DNA from: Acidobacteriota bacterium
GTDB taxonomy: Bacteria; Acidobacteriota; Blastocatellia; Pyrinomonadales; Pyrinomonadaceae
DNA length: 64,000 bases
Direction: 5' to 3'
Assembly: GCA_023389035.1 (NCBI GenBank)
Contig: JAEWFC010000030.1
Coordinates: 434,001-498,000, forward strand
Below the pieces are notes generated by a model. The model saw nothing but the letters and a program-made list of their open reading frames with translations. It did no database searches and was not told the origin of the DNA. Position 1 is the stretch's first letter, and the number at the start of each line of letters is the position of its first letter. Shown piece after piece: positions 43,856-52,773 of the stretch. Both the position numbers and the translations under genes were made by a program.

Positions 43856-45769
43856 TCAGGGACCAAGAAAAGTTTCAATAACTTTATAGCCCGCCTCGAT
43901 CGCCTCGTTCAGCTTGTCAGCATCAGGGCCGCCGCCCTCGGCCATATCGGGCCGGCCTCCGCCCTTGCCGCCGATCAGCGGAACTATTTCCTTAATAACG
44001 TTGCCCGCACGGACCCGGTCTTTCAGGTCATCTGAAACGCGAACGATAATGCTCGCCTTGCCCTCGTCCTTGCGTCCAAGTACCACAACGCCTGACTTTA
44101 GGCGTGCCAGCAGCGTGTCCGACAGCTGCCGCTGGCCATTCGCATCAAGGCCGTCGACGATCTTTGCCAGTACCTTAACGCCGGCGATCTCGCGCGCCTC
44201 ATCTCCATTCGAAGACGCTCCGCCCGCCGCACCGGTTGCAATTTTCAGCTTCAGCTCTTCGATCTCACGCCGCGTGCGTTTGACCTCTTCCTGCAGCCGC
44301 TCGATGGCGTGCGGCAGGTTGTCACGCTGTGTTTTCAGAGCCTCCAGCGAGCGGTCGATCAGCCGTTCGTCCTCGCGGAAGCGTGCAAAGGCATCAAGCC
44401 CCGTGATCGCTCTGATGCGTCGAACGCCGGATGCGATAGCTTCGTCGGAAGTAATTTTAAAGCTCCCGATGTCACCGGTAGCTTTCACGTGCGTGCCGCC
44501 GCAAAGTTCCATAGAAAATTTCCCGTCGCCGACGCTCAGAACGCGAACCTCAGAGCCGTACTTTTCGCCGAACATCGCGACCGCACCGCTTCGCATCGCG
44601 TCCTCGATCGACATCAGATTGGTCGCAACAGGTTGATTCTCAAGGATATAGCGGTTCACGAGGTCCTCTATCTCCTGCAGCTCGGCGTCACTGATCGGCT
44701 GATAATGCGTGAAATCAAAACGCAGATAATTCGGCGCCACCACAGACCCTGCCTGCTTAACATGCGTGCCCAAAACCTCTTTGAGCGCCGCATGCACAAG
44801 GTGTGTAGCCGTATGATTTCGCCGCGTCGCATCTCGCTTGAACTCATCAACGAGAGCCGTGACCTTATCGCCAACTTTCAGTGTTCCCGAATCTATCTTT
44901 ACTTTATGAACGATCAGGCCCGCGACCGGCGAGAATGTATCAGAGACCGTCGCACGCATTTCCGGCTCCTCCGCATCTACAGCTGCAGCCACCAATGAGC
45001 CCGCGTCGCCAACTTGGCCGCCGGATTCCGCATAGAAAGGCGTCTCGTCCAGCACAACGCTGCCCTGTTGTCCCGCCGCAAGCTCGCTTATCTCGTTGTC
45101 GCCGTCAAAGATCGCGACCACCTTAGATTCGTCATACCGCGTCGCGTCGTATCCGTGAAACTTGTTCGACCCGACCTTCTCAAGCAGTGCCGCATAAACC
45201 GGATTGATCTCAGATTTCCGCTGCGTCTGGCCAACGCCGGACTGCTTTTGTATCTCCTGCAACGCCGTCTCGAATCGATCGTTGAAATCTTCTTCTTCGA
45301 GCGAAATGCCTTTCTCTTCAAGAAAAACACGGATCAGGTCGCGTGGCGTTCCATACGTGTCGTAAAGCTTCGCGATCTTCAGGAAAAGCTCTTGCACTTC
45401 AGGAGCGTCTTTGCTGATCCCCATTTCGCCGAGCTTGCCCAAGCCCACGGTCATCGTGTTTCCGAAGCGCTCCTCTTCGAGCCGCACCATCTTGCCGATG
45501 AAGTCACGCTGCACGGCGAGTTCCGGAAAAGCCTGATGCATCTGTTCTACGACAGTGTCGCAGACCTTGTAGAAAAATGGCTCTGTAAAGCCCAGGTGCT
45601 CGCGGCCGTGGTAGATCGCACGCCGCATTATCTTTCGCAGCACGTAGTTGCGGCCTTCGTTGCCGGGTAGGATGCCGTCGGCGATCGCAAACGCCGTCGA
45701 ACGCGCGTGATCGGCGATGACGCGGCAGGCAAATTGTTGAGATTCGGAAAGACCTTCGTAAACGCTCAT
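43856..45769 (-). CDS. alaS: Alanyl-tRNA synthetase lacking the N-terminal aminoacylation domain
   Basis: 637 residues from the ATG at 45769, against roughly 870-900 for complete AlaRS. Homology starts abruptly at CRVIADHARSTAF, within the tRNA-recognition domain; the class-II catalytic core (motifs 1-3, about 250-290 residues) is absent. What remains is intact: NEGRNYVLRKIMRRA, the editing domain with NHTATH (His319, His323) and CGGTH (Cys423, His427), a coiled coil and the C-Ala domain. Such a protein could bind tRNA-Ala and hydrolyse mischarged Ser- or Gly-tRNA-Ala, but not charge it. The frame stays open to 46315, but the 182 codons before the ATG are antisense to the divergent lipoprotein gene. 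No missing half is in the window. A truncation, split gene or assembly junction are all possible. Confidence 0.88.
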   Translation of the reverse strand: MSVYEGLSESQQFACRVIADHARSTAFAIADGILPGNEGRNYVLRKIMRRAIYHGREHLGFTEPFFYKVCDTVVEQMHQAFPELAVQRDFIGKMVRLEEERFGNTMTVGLGKLGEMGISKDAPEVQELFLKIAKLYDTYGTPRDLIRVFLEEKGISLEEEDFNDRFETALQEIQKQSGVGQTQRKSEINPVYAALLEKVGSNKFHGYDATRYDESKVVAIFDGDNEISELAAGQQGSVVLDETPFYAESGGQVGDAGSLVAAAVDAEEPEMRATVSDTFSPVAGLIVHKVKIDSGTLKVGDKVTALVDEFKRDATRRNHTATHLVHAALKEVLGTHVKQAGSVVAPNYLRFDFTHYQPISDAELQEIEDLVNRYILENQPVATNLMSIEDAMRSGAVAMFGEKYGSEVRVLSVGDGKFSMELCGGTHVKATGDIGSFKITSDEAIASGVRRIRAITGLDAFARFREDERLIDRSLEALKTQRDNLPHAIERLQEEVKRTRREIEELKLKIATGAAGGASSNGDEAREIAGVKVLAKIVDGLDANGQRQLSDTLLARLKSGVVVLGRKDEGKASIIVRVSDDLKDRVRAGNVIKEIVPLIGGKGGGRPDMAEGGGPDADKLNEAIEAGYKVIETFLGP

Positions 45770-45877
45770 TTCGCTTTGATTGTATAACAGGGCGAATCGC
45801 GAGCGGTAACCACTCGGCCGCCGACCGCTGCCGATGCGTGGCTGAATATACCGCCATAATGAGTTAGAATCGCGGAC

Positions 45878-46507
45878 ATGAAAATATTCGTGCTCTTTCT
45901 GCTGGCGTTTTCGATGGTGGCATGCGGCGGCAGCGTGGCCGTCAATAACACCGCAAACGCGAGTATCACGACCCCAACTCCCTCGGCAACTGCGGCTGCA
46001 GACGCAGACACCGCAAATTCCAACCAGGCGTTCCGCGCCGACGAGACGCCCGCGGGCGAGGCCGATTTTGAGGGCACAGCCGGCGTCACGGAAAAGGAAA
46101 ATCCGGCCGTCACCGGTGTCGCGATACTGCGTGAGGTCCGTTCGGCAACGCATCCGGGATACGACCGCGTTGTCTTTGAGTTCGACCGCGACGAGCTGCC
46201 GACGTATCACCTCGAGTATATCGACAAACCGGTCCGAGCTTGCGGCTCGGGCGATGCGGTTCCGCTTTCGGGCGACGGCTGGCTTGAGGTGCGGTTTACC
46301 GACGCTCAGGCCCATACACCCGAGGGCCAGCCGACCATCAAGGACCGTGCACGCAGCCCGGATCTGCCCGTCGTCAAAGACCTAAAGATCACCTGCGATT
46401 TTGAGTCAGAGGTCACTTGGGTCGCGGGCGTTTCGTCGCCGAACCATTACCGCGTGCTGGAGTTAAAAGGCCCGACGCGTCTCGTCGTCGACATCAAACA
46501 CAAATGA
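45878..46507 (+). CDS. Lipoprotein with AMIN-like domain
   Basis: 209 residues. A lipobox (SMVAC, Cys16) follows a short hydrophobic signal; a Thr/Ala/Asn-rich linker covers about 20-70. The C-terminal 130 residues have VRSATHPGYDRVVFEFDRDE, then YHLEYIDKP, WLEVRFTDAQ and KGPTRLVVDIKHK, the pattern of AMIN-like beta domains found in envelope proteins. It is divergent to alaS and overlaps the next gene (ATGA). Confidence 0.8.
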   Translation: MKIFVLFLLAFSMVACGGSVAVNNTANASITTPTPSATAAADADTANSNQAFRADETPAGEADFEGTAGVTEKENPAVTGVAILREVRSATHPGYDRVVFEFDRDELPTYHLEYIDKPVRACGSGDAVPLSGDGWLEVRFTDAQAHTPEGQPTIKDRARSPDLPVVKDLKITCDFESEVTWVAGVSSPNHYRVLELKGPTRLVVDIKHK

Positions 46508-47241
46508 GCCGAGTCTTTCTGATAGGCGGCGGCTGGCGTGAATACGGCACACCGCTTTACCGCCGTTTTCTTGAGGCAGCGGTGCGAGACGGCTCGCGGT
46601 CGATCGCGGTGATCGCCGCAAGCGGCAGCGACAACGCGGCTGAGAATATCGCACGATTTCGCGAAGGCCTGCTCGCTGCCGGCTGCTCGCTAGCGGAAAT
46701 GACAGAGCTTATCGTATCCGCTGATGAGCCGCTGACACGCGAGATGCTCGAGGCGGCGAACGCGACCGGTATCTTCGTCTGCGGCGGGCTGACGCCTGAT
46801 TATTACGACAGTCTCTGTGTCGATCAGAAATGGCTCGGGTTCGTCTCCGAAAAAAATATTCCGTATTGCGGATTCTCTGCGGGTGCGTCCATAGCGGCTC
46901 GCGAAGCGGTGATCGGCGGATGGCTTCGGAATACTGGAGACAGGAACATCGAGATCGCTGACGAGAACGCCGCTGAAGACGTTGAAATGTTGTTGGTAAA
47001 GATAGGCCTCGGGTTGGTGCCATTCTCGGTCGAGGTCCATGCCACACAATGGGGCACGCTGACGCGGCTGCTGCACGCCGTCGACGCCCGCCTAACGGAA
47101 GAAGGCTGGGCGATCGACGAAGACACGATGCTCGAGTATCACAACGGCGAGATCTCAGTTCACGGTGCCGGCAGCGTCTATCGCGTCTATCGGGCAAACG
47201 ACGGCATCGGTCTCGAGATCAAGACTGCCGAAAGCACTTAA
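46504..47241 (+). CDS. Peptidase family S51 (cyanophycinase/dipeptidase E-like)
   Basis: 245 residues from the ATG at 46504 overlapping the lipoprotein stop. VFLIGGGW at the N-terminus, FVCGGLTPDYY and the nucleophile elbow CGFSAGAS (about 120-127) identify the S51 fold; HATQ near residue 180 contributes the His. Members hydrolyse Asp-X dipeptides or cyanophycin; the substrate is not evident. Likely co-translated with the lipoprotein. Confidence 0.85.
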   Translation: MSRVFLIGGGWREYGTPLYRRFLEAAVRDGSRSIAVIAASGSDNAAENIARFREGLLAAGCSLAEMTELIVSADEPLTREMLEAANATGIFVCGGLTPDYYDSLCVDQKWLGFVSEKNIPYCGFSAGASIAAREAVIGGWLRNTGDRNIEIADENAAEDVEMLLVKIGLGLVPFSVEVHATQWGTLTRLLHAVDARLTEEGWAIDEDTMLEYHNGEISVHGAGSVYRVYRANDGIGLEIKTAEST

Positions 47242-47247
47242 AACAAT

Positions 47248-48447
47248 ATGATGAAATACGCGACTACTGCCACACTGGCGATTCTACTCGCTTTTCAAAC
47301 GATGAACGCACAGCCGACAAAAGAGCAAGAATTTCGCGAGACATTCCGCAGCGAGCTCAAAAATGCGGGCATCGTCGGCGGCAGTTTCGTGCTGGTCCGC
47401 GACGGAAAGGTCGCGATGGAGGAGCATTACGGTTTCGCGAACGCCGAAAAACAACAGCACGTTAATGCCGACACCATCTACCACTGGGCGTCGAACACGA
47501 AACCCTTCACCGGCATCGCGATAATGCAGCTTCGCGATCGCGGTCTGCTGAAGCTCGATGATCCTGTCACGAAATACATCCCCGAACTGCGAAAGATTCA
47601 CAATCCATTCGGCCCGATGGATGACATCACCATCCGCCATCTGCTGACGCATTCCGGCGGTTTCCGCAACGGCACGTGGCCGTGGCGCAACAACAAGCCG
47701 TGGGAACCATTCGAACCGACCGAATGGTCACAGCTCGTCGCAATGTTTCCGTTTACCGAGGTGCTCTTCAAGCCTGGTTCGAAGTTCAGCTATTCAAACC
47801 CCGGCATCATCTATCTTGGCCGCGTGATCGAGGAGATCTCCGGCGAGCCATACGAGACCTACATCGATAAAAACATTTTTCGCCCGCTCGGTATGCACAG
47901 CACCTATTTTGACACCACTCCGCCGCATCTGATCAGGCACCGCTCGCACAGCTATTACATCGAGAACGGAAAACTCACCGAAGGCCGCTTCGACGCCGAC
48001 ACCGGAATCACCGTATCGAACAGCGGTCTGAACGCGCCGATGGCCGACATGGTCAAGTACCTGAATTTTCTTACCGTCCCGTCAGAACCGCCTGCGTCAG
48101 CGGACGGCCAGTCGGCCAACGTTCGCGCGACATACGACACTATCCTTAAGCGCTCATCGCTCGAAGAAATGTGGCAGCCGCAGCTGCCGGCAGCAACCGA
48201 CGCGAACGGCAACACCGGCTTCACCACTGACATCGGCCTGATCTACTTCATCGACCAAAAAAACAGCCGTAAGCTTATCGGCCACGGCGGCGACCAGAAT
48301 GGGTTCCTGAGTTATCTGGAATTCGAACCCGCTACTCGCACCGCAAGCCTGCTTGTCGTCAACACGACCGTGAATTACCCTGAAAACACTCCACCCGAAA
48401 ACACTATCATCCACCGCCTGCGAACCGCGATACGCAAGCTTTTTTGA
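47248..48447 (+). CDS. Serine hydrolase, beta-lactamase class C / esterase EstB family
   Basis: 399 residues with a signal peptide (about 1-22). The SNTK motif (82-85) is the SxxK nucleophile pair, YSN (FSYSNPG) the second motif, and HGGDQNGF near the C-terminus the KTG equivalent. IRHLLTHSGGF is a strong family mark. Penicillin-binding-protein-like hydrolases; acts on peptide or ester bonds in the periplasm, with unknown substrate. Six bases after the S51 gene. Confidence 0.9.
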   Translation: MMKYATTATLAILLAFQTMNAQPTKEQEFRETFRSELKNAGIVGGSFVLVRDGKVAMEEHYGFANAEKQQHVNADTIYHWASNTKPFTGIAIMQLRDRGLLKLDDPVTKYIPELRKIHNPFGPMDDITIRHLLTHSGGFRNGTWPWRNNKPWEPFEPTEWSQLVAMFPFTEVLFKPGSKFSYSNPGIIYLGRVIEEISGEPYETYIDKNIFRPLGMHSTYFDTTPPHLIRHRSHSYYIENGKLTEGRFDADTGITVSNSGLNAPMADMVKYLNFLTVPSEPPASADGQSANVRATYDTILKRSSLEEMWQPQLPAATDANGNTGFTTDIGLIYFIDQKNSRKLIGHGGDQNGFLSYLEFEPATRTASLLVVNTTVNYPENTPPENTIIHRLRTAIRKLF

Positions 48448-48452
48448 AGGTT

Positions 48453-48944
48453 CTAACTGACGCCTTTTGATGGGTTCCATTTGCCCTGCAGCTTCAGCAT
48501 CAGCAGCATCTGGCCCGCGTGGTAGGCGTTGTGGGCGTTGATATCGGCGATCACCTCTGCCCAGGTTGCGGGGTTTTGTGCTGAAACGCTCTGGCTAAAT
48601 TTTGTCTCGTCCGCGGCCGCGATCAGCTGCCTAAACTCTCGCATTATCTGATCAAACCTGGCGACGTCGGCCTGCCATTCAGCTTCTTCGTATTCGCCGG
48701 TATTGAAGGTATCGTTATTATGCGAGATCGAATGTTGAAAATCGATCCCCTTGAATCGCTGCAGATTCGCTTCGTTGTAATACGTCAAATGCGATAGCGA
48801 TTCCCAGATGCAGTTCACATCATCGCTTTCCTTCCACGCAGCCTCCTCGACGCCGATCCCGTCGATCACGTTCCGCACCGCTACGAACCAACCGTTCTCG
48901 TTATAACAAGTGTCGAACTGACCCAACAGTATTTCCTTGATCAT
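48453..48944 (-). CDS. DinB-like protein
   Basis: 163 residues. LGQFDTCYNENGWFVAVRNV at the N-terminus, WESLSHLTYYNEANLQRF with the first metal-binding His, and NAHNAYHAGQMLLMLKLQG with the two C-terminal His. Metal-dependent DinB/YfiT fold of unknown substrate. Convergent with the serine hydrolase gene, with only 5 bases between stops. Confidence 0.87.
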   Translation of the reverse strand: MIKEILLGQFDTCYNENGWFVAVRNVIDGIGVEEAAWKESDDVNCIWESLSHLTYYNEANLQRFKGIDFQHSISHNNDTFNTGEYEEAEWQADVARFDQIMREFRQLIAAADETKFSQSVSAQNPATWAEVIADINAHNAYHAGQMLLMLKLQGKWNPSKGVS

Positions 48945-48962
48945 AAAACTCGTGAATATAAG

Positions 48963-49835
48963 CTACTTGGATCCGCTCACACAATCCGGAAAGCTCCTTG
49001 CATATGGGGTCGGAGGCGGGCTCGTGGCTTTCATCAGATAGAGTTCTATCGTGTTCTCATCTCGAACTCCGCCGGTTAAGATCTTGATCCTATCAGGTGA
49101 CATCTTGTTGGCATCGAACAGCCACTTTTCCATCCGGGCCGTTAGGTTCGATACGCTCTTCGCACATGGATTCTTCGAATAAATAAAGATAAAACCGTTC
49201 AGAGTCGAGTCGGAATACAGCCGACCAACGAGGTCGCCGAGCAGTCCCACATCCCAGGAATCCAGATCCCCAATGTCATCAAACGTATGGTATGAGTTGA
49301 AAGCTTGGGGAAGTACCCGAAACTCAGGAAATCTTTTACATCGCTTCCCCGCAGATCGCGAGGGGTAAAAGGTAAGTCTGAGCAACTGTTTGTCGAAGTC
49401 GCGGACGAAATAAAGCAGGCCGCTATTGTCGTTTCCATAAAACACGTCCAGCGTGTCGGTTCCGTACGGCTCATATCCGCTTCGCAAGAGTTTCCGAGTA
49501 TCGATGGTTCGTTTTTCAGCAGGTAGGATTGTTAACGATATCAAGGTTCCGGGCTCTACGTCCCATCCGTGCCAGGAACACCGTTCCGAGGCGAACTCCG
49601 CACGGACTCTTCTCCCGTCGACAAGGTACTCATCTCCGTAATAATCCGCATCTTCTCGCTTCCCATCCGTTTTCCACCGGGCCATCTCGTCTTTAGATGT
49701 CTTCAATAATTCGACGCCAGCCGGCAGTCGATCCGATTGCCCATACGTCGAAGCAGAGCAACCCGCAATGATAAAGCAGATCACGACGTAAAGAATTCGA
49801 GCAGATCTATACGCTGAGTCTGTGGCACTCTTCAT
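48963..49835 (-). CDS. Hypothetical lipoprotein
   Basis: 290 residues. The signal ends in IIAGC (Cys26), a lipobox. The C-terminal 110 residues (DIGDLDSWDVGLLGDLVGRL, GFIFIYSKNPCAKSVSNLTA, PDRIKILTGGVRDENTIELYLM) resemble an acidobacterial group of secreted proteins with an OmpA-like C-terminal pattern; this is a resemblance from memory, not a measured match. Function unknown. Confidence 0.68.
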   Translation of the reverse strand: MKSATDSAYRSARILYVVICFIIAGCSASTYGQSDRLPAGVELLKTSKDEMARWKTDGKREDADYYGDEYLVDGRRVRAEFASERCSWHGWDVEPGTLISLTILPAEKRTIDTRKLLRSGYEPYGTDTLDVFYGNDNSGLLYFVRDFDKQLLRLTFYPSRSAGKRCKRFPEFRVLPQAFNSYHTFDDIGDLDSWDVGLLGDLVGRLYSDSTLNGFIFIYSKNPCAKSVSNLTARMEKWLFDANKMSPDRIKILTGGVRDENTIELYLMKATSPPPTPYARSFPDCVSGSK

Positions 49836-49915
49836 TTACTGTCTTGATCGAAATATCAACCGCTTGCATATAAACGTTTTGACGTCATGACGCTAAAACG
49901 CTAAACTGTCGCTGT

Positions 49916-50149
49916 ATGGCAGTACAATCGAAAAGGTCGACTATATACCTCGAACCCGCACTTCACCGCGCGATCCGTCTTAAGGCAGCGGTAACGAACA
50001 GCACTATATCCGATATCGTCAACGATTCCATCCGAGCGTCCTTGAGTGAAGACGAGGCTGACCTCGCCGCATTCGACGAAAGGGCCGATGAGCCTAACGT
50101 ATCATACGAGGACTTTCTGGCTAAGCTAAAAGCGGATGGCAAAATATAA
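49916..50149 (+). CDS. Ribbon-helix-helix antitoxin (RelB/CopG-like)
   Basis: 77 residues. RSTIYLEPALHRAIRLKAAV followed by TISDIVNDSIRASL is a ribbon-helix-helix DNA-binding fold; the acidic C-terminus (DEADLAAFDERADE) should wrap the toxin. Overlaps the toxin start by 14 bases. Antitoxins of this kind autorepress their operon. Confidence 0.88.
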   Translation: MAVQSKRSTIYLEPALHRAIRLKAAVTNSTISDIVNDSIRASLSEDEADLAAFDERADEPNVSYEDFLAKLKADGKI

Positions 50150-50396
50150 GGTCGAGTTCAAACCCTCGGTTTGGAAGGATCTTGACTCTGTACCGAAGAC
50201 CGACCGTCGTCGAATCTTGAAGAGGATCGAGCATCTGGGCACGGATCCCCGACCGGTTGGGTGTCAAAAGCTATCAGAGCAGGAAAGATATCGCGTCCGC
50301 CAAGGGAATTACCGCATCATTTATTCTATCGAGGATGATCTGCTCATTGTCATCATCGTCAAGGTGGGCAATCGGCGGGAGGTTTACGAACGATGA
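50136..50396 (+). CDS. RelE/ParE-family toxin
   Basis: 86 residues. YKVEFKPSVWKDLDSVPK, RRRILKRIEHL and RYRVRQGNYRIIYSIEDD...VKVGNRREVYER are characteristic of RelE mRNA interferases, which cut mRNA at the ribosomal A site. The conserved basic residues and C-terminal Tyr are present. Its stop overlaps the start of the third gene (ATGA). Confidence 0.9.
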   Translation: MAKYKVEFKPSVWKDLDSVPKTDRRRILKRIEHLGTDPRPVGCQKLSEQERYRVRQGNYRIIYSIEDDLLIVIIVKVGNRREVYER

Positions 50397-50729
50397 GGCG
50401 TGTCATGTGGATCGAACAGAAAGTCGGTGATGGTCTTGCCGGCCCAGCACGAATAGGGTGGGTGAAGGTTTCAGAAAAAGGGAAACGCCTGGACTATGGC
50501 GGCAAGACGTTTAGAACGCTTCGCGGCAAAGGTTTCAAATCAAACTATTACGATATTCAAAGTCAAGACGAATACTGGATTTCCGGGTGCAGGAAAGACG
50601 GCCGCGATGCGCTTTACAGCACTACGGTTTGAGATCGACGAGGACGCCCTTGAGGAATACTGGGTCAATATCCGAAAGCAGCCTGAGAACAGATCGCTTC
50701 GACAATTGTCGGCACAGGGAAAATATTGA
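50393..50729 (+). pseudogene. Third gene of the toxin-antitoxin operon, frameshifted
   Basis: The frame from 50393 gives 79 residues (MRRVMWIEQKVGDG...YWISGCRKDGRDALYSTTV) and stops at TGA 50630-50632. If one T of the GTTT run at 50627-50630 is dropped, the frame continues as EIDEDALEEYWVNIRKQPEN to a stop at 50729, giving about 111 residues. The continuation fits a small uncharacterised family in which YWISGC...YSTTVEIDE...EYW is contiguous. It is either a real single-base insertion or a sequencing error. Function unknown. Confidence 0.75.
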
Positions 50730-50739
50730 GGTCGCCCGT

Positions 50740-52773
50740 CTAGATCAGTCTATTAGCTTTCTTCACAACATTCTCGACCGTGAAACCGTAATCCCTAAAC
50801 ACATCCTCCGCCGTTGCCGAGGCGCCGAATTTGTCAACCGTTAATGTGTCGCCCGCGTCGCCGATGTACTTGTGCCAGCCTTGTGAGACGCCGGCCTCGA
50901 TCGCCAGTCTCGCGGTGACGTTTTTCGGAAGGACGGATTCTTTGTATTTGGCGGACTGCTCGTCAAAGAACTCCCAGCACGGCATTGAGACGACGCGCGT
51001 CGGCGTACCGCTCTTGTTCAGTTTCTCACGAGCTTCCATTGCGAGTCCGACCTCGGAACCGGTGGCGATCAGGATCAGCTTCGGCTCGACGGACTTGCCC
51101 GCTTTGTCCTCCGCCTCCGCCAAAACGTAAGCCCCTTTGTGCAGTCCGTCCGCTTTGGCAAATTTCTTGCGGTCGACTAGAGCGACCTTTTGCCGCGAGA
51201 AAGCGAACGCGGTCGGTGCCGTATCGCGTTTCAGGGCCGCACGCCACGCCTCACGTGTTTCGTGTGCGTCGCACGGGCGGATGACCGCGAGGTTCGGTAT
51301 CGCACGCATTGCCGCGAGATGCTCGACCGATTGATGCGTCGGGCCGTCTTCGCCCAAGCCGATCGAATCGTGCGTGAAAACGTAGATCACTTGTATCCGC
51401 GACAGCGCTGCAAGCCGTATCGCCGGCCGCATATAGTCGGAGAATGTCTGAAACGTACCGCCAAACGGTATCACGCTGCCGAACAGCGCCATGCCGTTCA
51501 TAGTCGAGCCCATTGCGTGTTCGCGAACTCCGAAATGGATGTTGCGGTTCTGGTATTCGCCGGCCTGCAGGTCTTCCGACGATTTGATCACCGTATTATT
51601 TGACGGCGAAAGGTCTGCCGAGCCGCCGATCAGTGCGGGAATAGTATCGGCGATCGCGTTGATCACATCACCGCTGTACGCACGCGTGGCCTTTGCCTCA
51701 ACGCCGTCGAATTTCGGCAATGCCTTTTCCCAATCCTGCGGCAGCCGGTCCTTGCGTATCTGTTCAAGCTGCTTGGCAAGGTCTGGATGCGCCTTGGCGT
51801 ATTTCTTGAGCGAGTCGTTCCACTCCTTTTCCATCCGTGCGCCGTTCTTTACCGCGCTGCGGAAATGGGCCGCGGCCTCTTTCGGTACGAAAAAGCTCTT
51901 GTTCTCAGGCCAATCGAGATTTCGCTTGGTCTCTTTTACGGCGTCGTTTCCGGGTGCGTCAGAGTGTGCTTTCGACGTTCCCTGCTTCGGCATTCCAAAG
52001 CCGATGATCGTTTTCACGCGGATCAGCTTCGGCTTGTCCTTGATCTTTTGCGCCGACTTTATTGCGGCCTCTATCGCCTTGATGTCATTGCCGTCCTCAA
52101 CCTCAGAAACCGCCCAGCCGCACGATTCAAACCGCTTAGTCACGTCCTCAGAGAACGCGAGGTCCGTCGAACCGTCGATCGTTATCCGGTTGTCGTCGTA
52201 AAGATAGATCAGCCGGTCGAGCTTCAGATGGCCGGCCATCGAGGCCGCCTCGTAGCTCACGCCCTCCATCAGGTCACCGTCCGACACGATACCGTAAATA
52301 TAACCGTCGATGACGTTGTGGCCGGGCTTGTTGAATCGTGCCGCAAGGTGCGCCTGTGCCATCGCCATCCCTACGCCGTTCGCAAAACCCTGCCCAAGCG
52401 GGCCGGTCGTGATCTCGACGCCGGGCGTCATAAAATTCTCGGGATGGCCGGGCGTCTTTGAGTGCAGCTGGCGAAAATCCTTGATGTCATCCATCGACAG
52501 GTCGTAGCCCGTCAGGTGCAGCAGGCTGTAGATCAGCATCGAGCCGTGCCCCGCCGACAGCAAAAACCGATCGCGGCCGTACCACAGCGGATTCTTCGGG
52601 TTATGCCGCAAAAACTTTGTCCACAGCACATACGCCGCGGGTGCCATCCCGAGCGGCAGGCCCGGATGGCCCGAATTCGCCTTCTGGATCGCATCCAGCG
52701 AAAGCGTGCGGATCGTATTGATGCAAAGTGTGTCGATGTCGGTCTTCGTTTTCAGTTTAGCTGCGGTTGTCAT
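50740..52773 (-). CDS. tkt: Transketolase
   Basis: 677 residues from the ATG at 52773; the longer frame upstream lies inside the kinase gene. Thiamine-diphosphate enzyme of the pentose phosphate and Calvin pathways. [33 protein letters not shown] and [17 protein letters not shown] mark the N-terminal domain, [15 protein letters not shown] the ThDP site, and [15 protein letters not shown] the pyrimidine domain. Start overlaps the stop of the FGGY kinase gene (TGATG-type), so they are co-translated. Confidence 0.97.
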   Translation of the reverse strand: MTTAAKLKTKTDIDTLCINTIRTLSLDAIQKANSGHPGLPLGMAPAAYVLWTKFLRHNPKNPLWYGRDRFLLSAGHGSMLIYSLLHLTGYDLSMDDIKDFRQLHSKTPGHPENFMTPGVEITTGPLGQGFANGVGMAMAQAHLAARFNKPGHNVIDGYIYGIVSDGDLMEGVSYEAASMAGHLKLDRLIYLYDDNRITIDGSTDLAFSEDVTKRFESCGWAVSEVEDGNDIKAIEAAIKSAQKIKDKPKLIRVKTIIGFGMPKQGTSKAHSDAPGNDAVKETKRNLDWPENKSFFVPKEAAAHFRSAVKNGARMEKEWNDSLKKYAKAHPDLAKQLEQIRKDRLPQDWEKALPKFDGVEAKATRAYSGDVINAIADTIPALIGGSADLSPSNNTVIKSSEDLQAGEYQNRNIHFGVREHAMGSTMNGMALFGSVIPFGGTFQTFSDYMRPAIRLAALSRIQVIYVFTHDSIGLGEDGPTHQSVEHLAAMRAIPNLAVIRPCDAHETREAWRAALKRDTAPTAFAFSRQKVALVDRKKFAKADGLHKGAYVLAEAEDKAGKSVEPKLILIATGSEVGLAMEAREKLNKSGTPTRVVSMPCWEFFDEQSAKYKESVLPKNVTARLAIEAGVSQGWHKYIGDAGDTLTVDKFGASATAEDVFRDYGFTVENVVKKANRLI

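Noticed and set aside
45770..46315. N-terminal extension of the alaS frame (182 codons upstream of the ATG at 45769)
   Set aside because: The stretch is antisense to the divergent lipoprotein gene, is rich in Arg, Cys and Gly in no conserved pattern, and shows no AlaRS catalytic motif.
50627..50632. TGA at the end of the third toxin-antitoxin gene read as selenocysteine, given selB in the window
   Set aside because: Reading through in the same frame does not continue the family sequence; a one-base shift does, so a frameshift explains it better. No SECIS-like stem is apparent.
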